From Streptococcus parasanguinis (GTDB taxonomy: Bacteria; Bacillota; Bacilli; Lactobacillales; Streptococcaceae): DNA of 64,000 nt. The position numbers and the translations under genes are program-made. The stretch is from assembly GCF_901875555.1 (NCBI RefSeq), contig NZ_CABFMD010000003.1:12498-76497 (forward strand). The letters run 5' to 3'. Positions 56,572 to 64,000 of the stretch are shown piece by piece (within the stretch, counting starts at the first letter, position 1; every line of letters starts with the position of its first letter). The notes beneath the pieces are model-generated. The model was not told the origin of the DNA. It searched no databases and saw only the letters and a program-made list of their open reading frames with translations.

Positions 56572-57331
56572 AGATCTACAATTTACTTACCGTAATTCTG
56601 CTTCAGGGATGCAAGTAGGGCCGATTTCATTTATTTTAAAAGAGGGGGAGAGTTTTGGCATTGTTGGAGAGTCTGGGTCTGGAAAGACTAGCCTCAGTCA
56701 TCTTCTGTGTCGTTTTATCACCCCTGATCAAGGGAATTTGTCTTTACAGGGCCGGTCCTATGAGGAGTTTTCAACGAAAGAATTCTATGAAACCATCCAG
56801 TATATTGATCAACACCCACATGCCAGTTTTCATCCAGCACGCTCGGTTTATTCGAGTTTGATGGAAGTCTGTGATCATTTTGATCAGGCCACAACAAAAG
56901 CTGAAAAAGAAAAAGCAGTTGAAGAAGTTCTGGAGGCGGTTCATCTCAATCGCCAGTTGGTGCAGCAAAAACCTCAATTTTTAAGTGGTGGGGAGTGCCA
57001 GCGGGCAGCTATTGCGCGTGCCTTGCTCATTAAACCGAGAATCCTCGTTTGCGACGAGATGACCAGTGCCCTTGATATGACTATTCAAGCAGAGTTGATG
57101 CGCTTGATGAAACAACTAAAAGATCGCTATCAGATGAGTTTTGTCTTTATCACTCATGATCTAGCCTTGGTGAGCCAATTTTGCCAACAGATATTAGTTT
57201 TAAAAGATGGACAAGTAAAAGAGATGGGAAGGACGAGTGATTGCTTAAGTGCTCCACAAAATCCTTATACTCAGGAACTGTTAGATACTTATCAGAGGCA
57301 AGAAAGGTGGCTGAATAAATGTTTCGACTAA
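56549..57331 (+). CDS. ABC transporter ATP-binding protein (NikE-like)
   Basis: A 260-residue ATPase, partner of the preceding one. Walker A is GESGSGKTS, signature LSGGECQR, Walker B ILVCDEMTSALD (Met replacing the common Pro after Glu). ATG 56549 follows AAAGGAG; the longer upstream frame lies in the previous gene and is rejected. It overlaps the permease gene by 13 bases. Confidence 0.9.
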   Translation: MGTVLTCKDLQFTYRNSASGMQVGPISFILKEGESFGIVGESGSGKTSLSHLLCRFITPDQGNLSLQGRSYEEFSTKEFYETIQYIDQHPHASFHPARSVYSSLMEVCDHFDQATTKAEKEKAVEEVLEAVHLNRQLVQQKPQFLSGGECQRAAIARALLIKPRILVCDEMTSALDMTIQAELMRLMKQLKDRYQMSFVFITHDLALVSQFCQQILVLKDGQVKEMGRTSDCLSAPQNPYTQELLDTYQRQERWLNKCFD

Positions 57332-58269
57332 GCTGTAAATTGTTGCTTCGTTTCCTTCTGATCTTACTAGGTGTCAGTTTGATCTCCTTCTTACTCATGT
57401 ACTTAGCACCGGGAGATCCAGCTAAAAATATGTTGGCTTCGCAGGGGATTCCTTTTACAAAAGAACTGTTAGAGGCCAAGCGTCTGGAATTTGGCTTTCA
57501 GGATCCTTTCTGGGTACAGTATGGACGATGGTTGGTTGGAGTCTTCCATGGAAATCTGGGAATGACCTACCATTCGGGATCGTCCGTCGCAAAAGAGTTG
57601 GCCTTTTATTTTCCTAACACTTTATTCTTAGCAGGATTTACCTTGCTCTTAACTCTCTTGATCTCCATTCCGCTGAGTTTTATGGCAGTCTTTTATAAGA
57701 AGAGCCCGATTTCTAAGGTCATTTCTTTTGCGACTGCTTTGGCCAATACCATTCCTAATTTCGTTCTAGGGATTGGCCTGATGCTGGTATTTTCACTGTA
57801 TTTACATTTGTTTCCAATCCAATCAATGGTTGATCTAAAAGGAGCTGTATTGCCAGCTTTGACCTTGGCCGTAACCATGTCGAGTCGCTACATTCCCCAG
57901 CTCCAAGAAGGGTTGACAGGTATTCTCGAGTCAGATGCCGTTCTGGGAGCTATGGGGCGTGGTTTGAGACGAGGACAGATCCTAAGGACAACCATTTTTC
58001 CACAACTATTTCCTCTGCTCTTGACCTTGATCACTCTATCTTTGACCTCCTTATTGGGGGGAGTGGCAGTAATCGAGTACCTCTTTTCTTGGCCGGGAAT
58101 TGGGAAGATGTTGATCACAGCTGTTCACAATCGGGATTTTCCCTTGATCCAGGGATCGGTTCTGGTTATTACAGCCAGTGCCCTTCTGGTCAATACCGTT
58201 GCTGAATTTATCCAGCTCATCATCAATCCAAAACGCAAGCGTAAGGAGGGAACCAACCATGTCATCTGA
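57319..58269 (+). CDS. ABC transporter permease (NikB-like)
   Basis: A 316-residue permease with about six membrane segments. It begins with the DppB/NikB-type pattern LLLRFLLILLGVSLISFLLMYLAPGDPA. The binding-protein-dependent transport motif near GAMGRGLRRGQILRTTIFPQ would contact the ATPases. It overlaps both neighbours (13 and 11 bases). Confidence 0.9.
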   Translation: MFRLSCKLLLRFLLILLGVSLISFLLMYLAPGDPAKNMLASQGIPFTKELLEAKRLEFGFQDPFWVQYGRWLVGVFHGNLGMTYHSGSSVAKELAFYFPNTLFLAGFTLLLTLLISIPLSFMAVFYKKSPISKVISFATALANTIPNFVLGIGLMLVFSLYLHLFPIQSMVDLKGAVLPALTLAVTMSSRYIPQLQEGLTGILESDAVLGAMGRGLRRGQILRTTIFPQLFPLLLTLITLSLTSLLGGVAVIEYLFSWPGIGKMLITAVHNRDFPLIQGSVLVITASALLVNTVAEFIQLIINPKRKRKEGTNHVI

Positions 58270-59065
58270 TCAGATCAAACGGAATATTCGATGGGTATTA
58301 GGGTGTCTCATAGCCTTTCTTGTCTTCTTAGTACTGGCTCAGTGGTTTGGATCTGACCAAGCCAATCGGGTTGATTTACTCAATGTTTTGGCAGCGCCCT
58401 CTCGTCAAGCCTTATTTGGGAGAGATGAGTTGGGACGCGATCTCTTGGTCCGTGTATTTGTTGGAGGGGCTCATACCCTCTTCCCATCCCTTATCGCTCT
58501 CATTTTGGTCGTCCTTTTTGGTTGCTTCATGGGGGTCTTGAGTGTCAGATTTGGTGGAATTGTGGACCGCTTTGTTCAAATAGCTATTACGCTGTTTCAA
58601 GCCTTTCCTCCCATTATCTTTGTGATTGGAGTCGTCGGTTTCTTGGGTCTTGGGATGGAGCAAACCTTGCTGGCTATCTGTTTGACCAGCTGGACCAAGT
58701 ATGCTTACCTAGTGCGCTCACTTCTCCTCGATATCAAAGAAGAACCGTATTTCCGCTATGCAGATATGTTTGGCAATACCTTCTGGAGTAAGATCAAACT
58801 TTACTATCTCCCTAGTGTCTTTCCCCAAGTCGTAACAACCATGGTGTATGACCTGAATACCATTGTTATGGAAATTGCAGGGATGAGTTTTATCGGTTTG
58901 GGTGCTCAGATGCCTTATGCAGAGTGGGGGGCGATGATCAATAACGGTAGAAGTTATTTACAAATAGCCCCGTGGATTGTTGCTTTTCCAAGCCTATTTC
59001 TCATCCTCTTTATTGGAGGGGTGATGTACCTAGGAAGGCTCCTCAAACAGTACTTCGCTATCTAA
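58259..59065 (+). CDS. ABC transporter permease (NikC-like)
   Basis: A 268-residue second permease. The LFGRDELGRDLLVRVFVGG motif is characteristic of DppC/NikC/OppC. It has about five to six membrane segments. ATG 58259 (MSSDQIKRNIR) follows AAGGAGGG; the upstream extension is inside the previous gene. It ends the lar-nik transcription unit, closed by a terminator. Confidence 0.9.
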   Translation: MSSDQIKRNIRWVLGCLIAFLVFLVLAQWFGSDQANRVDLLNVLAAPSRQALFGRDELGRDLLVRVFVGGAHTLFPSLIALILVVLFGCFMGVLSVRFGGIVDRFVQIAITLFQAFPPIIFVIGVVGFLGLGMEQTLLAICLTSWTKYAYLVRSLLLDIKEEPYFRYADMFGNTFWSKIKLYYLPSVFPQVVTTMVYDLNTIVMEIAGMSFIGLGAQMPYAEWGAMINNGRSYLQIAPWIVAFPSLFLILFIGGVMYLGRLLKQYFAI

Positions 59066-59074
59066 CAGGAATAC

Positions 59075-59112
59075 AAAAGAAGCTGATCCAAACAGGAATC
59101 AGCTTCTTTTTG
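59075..59112. terminator. Bidirectional terminator between nik transporter and methyltransferase
   Basis: AAAAGAAGCTGAT / ATCAGCTTCTTTT with a ten-base loop. It overlaps the 3' end of the convergent methyltransferase gene. Confidence 0.9.
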
Positions 59113-59869
59113 TGATATAAAGGGCAAACATCGGTGTGGCTGCGTAATTGAGTTTTTCCTCTCGGCTCCAAATTTTTGGTCCCAATTCGGTGTCAACTGT
59201 AGCTTCAATCCCTTCAAATTGATTCAAAAACTCCAGATCCCATGCAGGACGAAGGCGTTTAGTTAGTGGCAATTGGCGGGCGATTTCTTCAATTAAGGCT
59301 TCATCAACTCCTTCACCATGCCAGTAATCTTCTAACTGTTCGCTAGAAGCGGTCTTCAGATTTTCTTCAAATTGTGAACGAATAGCAGGATCATCGAGAT
59401 AAGAGTACCAGTTCGCATCATAAATGAGGAGTTGTCCGCCAGGTTTAAGAGCACGTAGCCAGGATTTATAAGCTTTTTCTGGCTCTTCGAGATTCCAAGT
59501 GACATTGCGCATGATGATAACGTCAAACGATTCTGGCTCAAATTCCAACTCTTGGGCATTCATTTGTAGATAGCGGACTGAGCTTGAATTTTTTCCATAT
59601 TGAAGAAGATTTTCTTGCGCAATCTGTAGCATATTTTCTGAGGCGTCGATCGCAGTGATCTTATCATACCCCATTTGTGTGAATAAAATCGGGAAAAAAC
59701 CAGGCCCTGTACCAATGTCTAAGATGGAAATGGTCCGCTCTTTTGGTAACCAGCGCATCAGTTCGTATTTCCATTTTTCAAGCTGGAGACTTTCGATTTC
59801 TTTTTTATTCTTATGAGAATAGCCTTGGTAGCGCTTATCCCAGTATTGTTGGATGATCTTGTATAACAC
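59099..59869 (-). CDS. Class I SAM-dependent methyltransferase
   Basis: A 256-residue Methyltransf_11-type enzyme. The SAM-binding motif I is ILDIGTGPGFFPILF, with the acidic end of strand two in TAIDASENML and motif IV-like FDVIIMRNVTWNLEEP. The substrate cannot be inferred. It starts with GTG at 59869 after GAGGGAA and is convergent with the nik transporter genes. It has its own promoter. Confidence 0.85.
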   Translation of the reverse strand: MLYKIIQQYWDKRYQGYSHKNKKEIESLQLEKWKYELMRWLPKERTISILDIGTGPGFFPILFTQMGYDKITAIDASENMLQIAQENLLQYGKNSSSVRYLQMNAQELEFEPESFDVIIMRNVTWNLEEPEKAYKSWLRALKPGGQLLIYDANWYSYLDDPAIRSQFEENLKTASSEQLEDYWHGEGVDEALIEEIARQLPLTKRLRPAWDLEFLNQFEGIEATVDTELGPKIWSREEKLNYAATPMFALYITKRS

Positions 59870-59907
59870 AGTTCCCTCTTTTTCTATTTCGTGAAATGTC
59901 TTGTAAC

Positions 59908-59936
59908 ATTATACTATAGTTCGAATTCAAGATCAA
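59908..59936 (-). promoter_or_regulatory. Methyltransferase promoter
   Basis: On the minus strand: -35 TTGATC (59936-59931), 17-bp spacer, -10 TATAAT (59913-59908). Confidence 0.7.
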
Positions 59937-59939
59937 AGA

Positions 59940-60391
59940 AGAATCAGCGCTTCTCCGGCTCAAAGTATTTCCAAGCGTCTAAAAGAGGGAATAATGAACT
60001 GTAAATTTCAGAAATTGGAAGAAATGTGATTGCTACGATGAAGATGCAAGACTAAATGAAAGATTCTTTATACCTTGCTATCTATCAAAATACGGATATT
60101 AAGAGATTTCGCATTCGATAAAATGAACAACCAGGTCATGGTATTGACAGTAAGTGGAAAAGGCAGTCTTCTGAAAAGTTAACAAAAGAGGCACTGGAGC
60201 CTCTTTTTATAAGTATATTTTAGATGGTAAAAATACATAAATAGCATGTAACACTTATACAAATTTTATATTTTAAAACGGATATAATTTAGAAAGATAA
60301 ATTATTTAGTAAGCACTAGAAAGACAGGAACATATAGGATGATGTTTGATCTTTTAGATGAAGCTGACCGTGTATTCAGACTTGTTTAGAA
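59940..60391. other. AT-rich stretch without recognisable genes
   Basis: No credible gene is seen. A 20-codon fragment starting MKDSLYLAIYQNTDIKRF (60057) ends early and looks like decayed coding DNA. A 16-codon frame at 60340 (MMFDLLDEADRVFRLV) is not supported further. The only defined signal is the terminator at 60185-60208. Confidence 0.5.
60185..60208 (+). terminator. Orphan terminator
   Basis: AAAGAGGC / GCCTCTTT with a six-base loop and T tail, with no intact gene upstream on this strand. It may belong to a lost gene or a small RNA. Confidence 0.65.
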
Positions 60392-60718
60392 TTACTCGTA
60401 TTCTGTTGACAGTAGAACAAATGATTTTTCAGTTAGTCCAATCAACTTTTTTCTAAAATCAGATTGGTCAAATTTACGAAGAATCCATCTTTCTTTTTCC
60501 ATGGATTTTAATAGTTTCGTGACCGTAGGATTGGATAGACCAAGAAAATGCTCCACCTCTCTCTGGTTTTTACTAAATTGTGGAAATTGAGCAATATATA
60601 ACATAACGTTTATATAGAGAGGTGGAAGTGTATTTCTTTCAGTACTCGATAAGGTCGAATGCCCTTGAGGAGAATGCTGTTTTTTAAGAATGGGATTTGA
60701 AAATACATTTTTTTCCAT
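60392..60718 (-). CDS. Short MarR-like winged-helix protein
   Basis: A 108-residue protein with a MarR-type DNA-binding region: LYIAQFPQFSKNQREVEHFL, then LSNPTVTKLLKSMEKERWI as recognition helix and wing RKFDQSDFRKKLIGLTEK. MarR proteins are usually about 140 residues with N- and C-terminal dimer helices; here the N-terminal 30 residues are Ser/Pro-rich and the C-terminal dimer helix is short. It may be truncated. The targets are unknown. It is isolated in AT-rich DNA. Confidence 0.65.
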   Translation of the reverse strand: MEKNVFSNPILKKQHSPQGHSTLSSTERNTLPPLYINVMLYIAQFPQFSKNQREVEHFLGLSNPTVTKLLKSMEKERWILRKFDQSDFRKKLIGLTEKSFVLLSTEYE

Positions 60719-60784
60719 AGCCTGAATCTCACTTATATCTGGGTATTTACTATTGTGCCTATATAGTAATGTTAAAAGTATTTC

Positions 60785-60828
60785 AAAAGAGGACTCATTG
60801 AAACCTAGAAAATCATGAGTCCTCTTTT
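60785..60828. terminator. Bidirectional hairpin upstream of the glg genes
   Basis: Perfect 14-bp stem AAAAGAGGACTCAT / ATGAGTCCTCTTTT with T tails on both strands. The rest of the gap (60829-61020) is AT-rich with no feature I can name. Confidence 0.7.
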
Positions 60829-61030
60829 CAAAAATATGAAAAAATGTAAATCATCTACAAAAATGATTCATTAAAATTCTTTACAAGGAAATTGTAGCAC
60901 CATTTAAAGAAGAAATCAATATTTTTTATGCTTTTAATTAATATTACGCTTAGACATGTATCTCTTTGTATTCATCGCTATTCATGGATGACACTACATG
61001 ATTAAAGATACAAAAGATAATTTTTTCACA

Positions 61031-61044
61031 TGTAAACGCTTCCG
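61031..61044 (+). promoter_or_regulatory. Likely cre site of glgCD
   Basis: TGTAAACGCTTCCG fits the CcpA cre consensus except the last base. It overlaps the -35 region (TTGTTT at 61048, 18 bp before TATAAT at 61072-61077), so glgCD is likely under catabolite control. Confidence 0.6.
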
Positions 61045-61099
61045 TTTTTGTTTCGACAGTGCTATACTATATATAATAATAAACAAGGAGGCCTGAGTC

Positions 61100-62227
61100 A
61101 TGGCTCGAAATAAAATGTTGGCGATGATACTTGCAGGTGGTCGTGGAACACGATTGGAAAGTTTGACGAAAAAAATTGCCAAACCTGCAGTAGCATATGG
61201 AGGAAAATATCGAATCATTGATTTTCCGTTAAGTAATTGTGCAAATTCAGGGATAGATGTTGTGGGAGTGTTAACTCAGTATGAGTCAATTTTGTTAAAT
61301 GCCTATGTTTCTCAGTCTCAACGTTGGGGGTTAGATACACAAGGATCTGGTATTTTTGTTCTCCCTCCTCGAGAAAAAATTGAGGGTTTTAATTTATACA
61401 AAGGAACTGCAGATGCCATTACTCAGAATATCGATTTTATAGATTTATATGAACCAGAATATGTATTGGTCCTCTCTGGAGATCACATCTATAAAATGAA
61501 TTATGATAAGTTGTTAGAAACTCATGAAAAAAATCAGGCTGATGCAACTATAGCAGTCATTGAAGTCCCATTAGACGAAGCCTCTCGTTTTGGTATTATG
61601 AATACAGATGCAGATTACCGCATTGTTGAATTTGAGGAAAAACCTGCAAAACCAAAGAGCAATCTGGCATCAATGGGAATTTATATTTTCACATGGAAAA
61701 CCTTGAAGAAATATTTATTGCAAGATGAGGTTAGTACGGATACCTCACATGATTTTGGGAAGGATATTATTCCAAAATATTTGAAGGATGGAAAGAGATT
61801 GTATGCTCATCCATTTAAAGGGTATTGGAAAGATGTTGGAACAGTGACAAGTCTTTGGGAATCCAATATGGATTTAATTGATCATTCTGATAAGTTAAAT
61901 TTAACGGACCCAACATGGAAAGTTTATTCAGAAGATAAAGGATCTCCTGCACAAGTTATAGGAGAAAATGCTGTGGTGTCATCCTCTTATATCGATAAAG
62001 GTGCGGTCATAGATGGTGTGGTAAAACATTCTGTGATTTCGACTGATGCTATAGTTGAAGAAGGTGCTGTAGTTACGAATACAGTTCTCCTTCCTGGAGT
62101 TCATATTTCAACAAAGGCAAGTGTGGATTATGCAATTATTTCTGAAAATGTATCGATTGGTGAAGGGGTAGAGTTAAAAGGAAGTAGAGATAAGATACTC
62201 TTAATTGATCGTAGTATTAATAAGTAG
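61100..62227 (+). CDS. glgC: Glucose-1-phosphate adenylyltransferase, catalytic subunit GlgC
   Basis: A 375-residue nucleotidyltransferase forming ADP-glucose from ATP and glucose-1-phosphate for glycogen synthesis. The N-terminal nucleotide loop GGRGTRL (13-19), the substrate motif [18 protein letters not shown] and [10 protein letters not shown] are present; a left-handed beta-helix ends the protein. ATG follows AAGGAGG. glgB is not upstream and glgA/glgP are not downstream within the window. Base composition is clearly more AT-rich than the rest of the window. Confidence 0.96.
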   Translation: MARNKMLAMILAGGRGTRLESLTKKIAKPAVAYGGKYRIIDFPLSNCANSGIDVVGVLTQYESILLNAYVSQSQRWGLDTQGSGIFVLPPREKIEGFNLYKGTADAITQNIDFIDLYEPEYVLVLSGDHIYKMNYDKLLETHEKNQADATIAVIEVPLDEASRFGIMNTDADYRIVEFEEKPAKPKSNLASMGIYIFTWKTLKKYLLQDEVSTDTSHDFGKDIIPKYLKDGKRLYAHPFKGYWKDVGTVTSLWESNMDLIDHSDKLNLTDPTWKVYSEDKGSPAQVIGENAVVSSSYIDKGAVIDGVVKHSVISTDAIVEEGAVVTNTVLLPGVHISTKASVDYAIISENVSIGEGVELKGSRDKILLIDRSINK

Positions 62228-62239
62228 GAGGTTCAAATC

Positions 62240-63355
62240 ATGTTACGAAATACACTTGGAATCGTAAATATAGAGGGGAAGAATGTCGATTTTGGAGCTA
62301 CCTTAACACATAAGTCTCCTCAGGCATATAGTTTTTTAGCCCGCTATCATTTGATTGATTTTATTCTTTCAAATATGTCAAATTCGGGTATAACAGAATA
62401 CCAAGTTTATATACCGTCTAATAGTCGTTCAACGATTCAACATGTTGGTTCAGGAACACAGTATAATATAAATAGTAAGCGTGGGAAATTACGCTTGTTA
62501 AATAGTGATAATAATGCCTCTGGTATTTTTCAGCATGATGTAAAAGCTTTTACGGATAATTTACATTATATTCAAGATTCACATAAAGAATTTGTGTTGA
62601 TTGCACCAAGTTATTTCATCTATAGTCAGGATTTTTCAGAACTTCAGGAGGATTTTGAGAGGACTGGAGCTGATATCACAGTACTCTATAAAAATGTTTC
62701 AACTGCACGGGAAAATTTTATAGGTTGTACGACCATTGTATTTGGAGAAAATAAACGAGTTGTAAGTTTTCAAGAAAATCATGGGAAGTATAAAAATCGA
62801 TCTATTTCATTGGAAGCATACTTCATGAGAAAAGAAACCTTTATCGAGTTAATAAACCGTGCCAATCAGGTTTCATCATTATACTGGTTTAAAGATATTC
62901 TTGAAGATGTAGTTGGGGACTATAAGATAGTTGGATATGCCCATAAAGATTATGTTGCTTGTATCAATAATACAGAAAATTACTTCCACACGCAGTTAGA
63001 GTTAATTGAAGCTAAGAATCGCAAATTATTATTTAAACAGGGATGGCCAATCTTCACTAAGACTGGAGATTCTTCGCCTACTTTATATGGTCCGCTTTCT
63101 GAGGTAAAAGGAAGTTTGTTAGCAAATGGAAGTGTTATTAATGGTCAGATTGAAAATTCAGTAATTGATCGGGATGTAGTAATCGAAGATGGAGTTACTA
63201 TTAAAAATTCAATCATATTAAATCGCGTACATATTCAAACTGGTGCTTATATCGAAAATGCTATTATAGATAAATATACGGTCATCAAACATCCTGTAGA
63301 AATTGTGGGTGATTTTGAAGAGCCAATCTATATTCGTGAGAATAGTGTTATCTAG
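62240..63355 (+). CDS. glgD: Glucose-1-phosphate adenylyltransferase, regulatory subunit GlgD
   Basis: A 371-residue paralogue of GlgC. It has the same fold (YSFLARYHLIDFILSNMSNSG), but the N-terminal GGxGxRL loop is missing (it begins MLRNTLGIVNIEGKN), in line with its known role as non-catalytic partner that raises GlgC activity. It follows glgC by 12 bp with TAGGAGG. AT-rich like glgC. Confidence 0.95.
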   Translation: MLRNTLGIVNIEGKNVDFGATLTHKSPQAYSFLARYHLIDFILSNMSNSGITEYQVYIPSNSRSTIQHVGSGTQYNINSKRGKLRLLNSDNNASGIFQHDVKAFTDNLHYIQDSHKEFVLIAPSYFIYSQDFSELQEDFERTGADITVLYKNVSTARENFIGCTTIVFGENKRVVSFQENHGKYKNRSISLEAYFMRKETFIELINRANQVSSLYWFKDILEDVVGDYKIVGYAHKDYVACINNTENYFHTQLELIEAKNRKLLFKQGWPIFTKTGDSSPTLYGPLSEVKGSLLANGSVINGQIENSVIDRDVVIEDGVTIKNSIILNRVHIQTGAYIENAIIDKYTVIKHPVEIVGDFEEPIYIRENSVI

Positions 63356-63398
63356 TTAGCGAGTTCATGCTTTGAAATTTAACAAAGGAGATATTTCT

Positions 63399-64000
63399 AT
63401 GACCTATCAAGAAAACTACCAAAAATGGCTCGATTTTGCTTCATTACCAGCTTATCTTCATGATGAGTTGGTCGCAATGGATGAAAAAACCAAAGAAGAT
63501 GCCTTCTATACCAACCTAGAGTTCGGTACAGCTGGTATGCGTGGCTACATTGGTGCTGGTACCAACCGGATTAATATCTATGTTGTTCGCCAAGCAACTG
63601 AAGGCTTGGCCCAATTGATCGACTCAAAAGGGGAAGAAGCGAAAAAACGCGGTGTTGCTATTGCTTACGATAGCCGTCACTTCTCTCCTGAATTTGCTTT
63701 TGAATCTGCTCAAGTTTTGGCTGCTCATGGTATCAAATCTTATGTATTTGAAAGCCTTCGCCCAACACCTGAGTTGTCATTTGCTGTTCGTCATCTTCAT
63801 ACATTTGCTGGGATCATGGTAACGGCTAGCCACAACCCTGCTCCATTTAATGGTTACAAAGTATACGGTGAAGATGGTGGACAAATGCCACCTGCAGATG
63901 CAGATGCACTGACAGACTACATTCGTGCGATCGAAAATCCTTTCACAGTGGAACTCGCTGACCTTGAAGAAGGAAAGGCAAGTGGCTTGATTGAAGTCAT
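63399..64000 (+). CDS. pgm: Phosphoglucomutase/phosphomannomutase (3' truncated by window edge)
   Basis: The first 200 residues of an alpha-D-phosphohexomutase, which converts glucose-6-phosphate and glucose-1-phosphate. The N-terminal block NLEFGTAGMRGYIGAGTNRIN and the phosphoserine loop TASHNPAPFNG (Ser144) are intact. ATG 63399 follows AAAGGAG. It would supply glucose-1-phosphate to GlgC, but codon use and composition differ from glgCD and match the core genome. The frame is open to the last base. Confidence 0.95.
   Translation, partial: MTYQENYQKWLDFASLPAYLHDELVAMDEKTKEDAFYTNLEFGTAGMRGYIGAGTNRINIYVVRQATEGLAQLIDSKGEEAKKRGVAIAYDSRHFSPEFAFESAQVLAAHGIKSYVFESLRPTPELSFAVRHLHTFAGIMVTASHNPAPFNGYKVYGEDGGQMPPADADALTDYIRAIENPFTVELADLEEGKASGLIEV

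Noticed and set aside
60340..60390. 16-codon frame MMFDLLDEADRVFRLV with a weak upstream purine run
   Set aside because: Too short and isolated to call; might be a leader peptide or debris.

Overview
The window is a chromosomal segment of a Streptococcus, most likely of the mitis/sanguinis group. The evidence is an accessory Sec (SecA2) export locus for a serine-rich-repeat adhesin, a YSIRK/sortase-anchored GH85 endoglycosidase next to pgk, the orf-glnR-glnA block, BOX/RUP-like intergenic repeats, T-G-n extended -10 promoters, and frequent TTG/GTG starts. I do not assign a species. The first CDS (asp2) and the last (phosphoglucomutase) run off the window.

Layout. 1-7.2 kb: tail of the accessory Sec locus (asp2, asp3, secA2, gtfA, gtfB, asp4, asp5). 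These proteins O-glycosylate and export a serine-rich-repeat glycoprotein whose gene lies outside the window. A multibranched structured element follows between two copies of the same terminator hairpin. 7.6-14.8 kb: TDT transporter, CPBP protease, rnpA-yidC-khpB, an unknown protein, rpmH, then tatD-rnmV-rsmA. 14.85-19.45 kb: an insertion hot spot with fragments of ISL3-type elements, a 55-bp IS3-like terminal-repeat pair, a truncated maltose-type acetyltransferase gene, and a three-gene MaoC-like/thiolase/acyl-ligase operon resembling staphylococcal vraCBA. 19.4-25.7 kb: two tRNAs (Ser-CGA, Leu-CAG), rsgA-rpe-thiN-rmuC-yhaM, purR and an unknown anchored protein. 25.7-30.6 kb: rpsL-rpsG, a tandem structured RNA, fusA and gapA. 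30.6-40 kb: the GH85 cell-wall protein, pgk, a membrane protein, glnR-glnA, with two near-identical BOX-like repeats flanking the glnRA block. 40-46.5 kb: rnjA/rpoY (minus), tsaB-rimI-tsaD, azlCD and a lipoprotein. 46.6-59.1 kb: a flavoprotein, then a complete lactate racemase locus. It has larA-larB-larC-larD on the minus strand, divergent larR-larE on the plus strand, and continues through a DUF924 gene into a five-gene Nik/Opp-type ABC transporter. 59.1-64 kb: a methyltransferase, an almost empty AT-rich stretch with a MarR-like gene, then glgC-glgD and pgm.

How genes work together. The lar-nik block is the most distinctive system. LarB, LarE and LarC build the nickel-pincer nucleotide cofactor, LarA uses it to interconvert L- and D-lactate, and LarD is probably the lactate channel. 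The ABC transporter probably supplies nickel, and LarR probably senses lactate. A near-palindromic 18-bp site lies in the larA-larR intergenic region. All LarA catalytic residues are present at the positions known from Lactiplantibacillus plantarum LarA.

The clearest candidate for something undescribed is at 26825-27035. Two tandem copies of an RNA fold sit between rpsG and fusA. Their helices differ by compensating changes while an internal loop stays constant.
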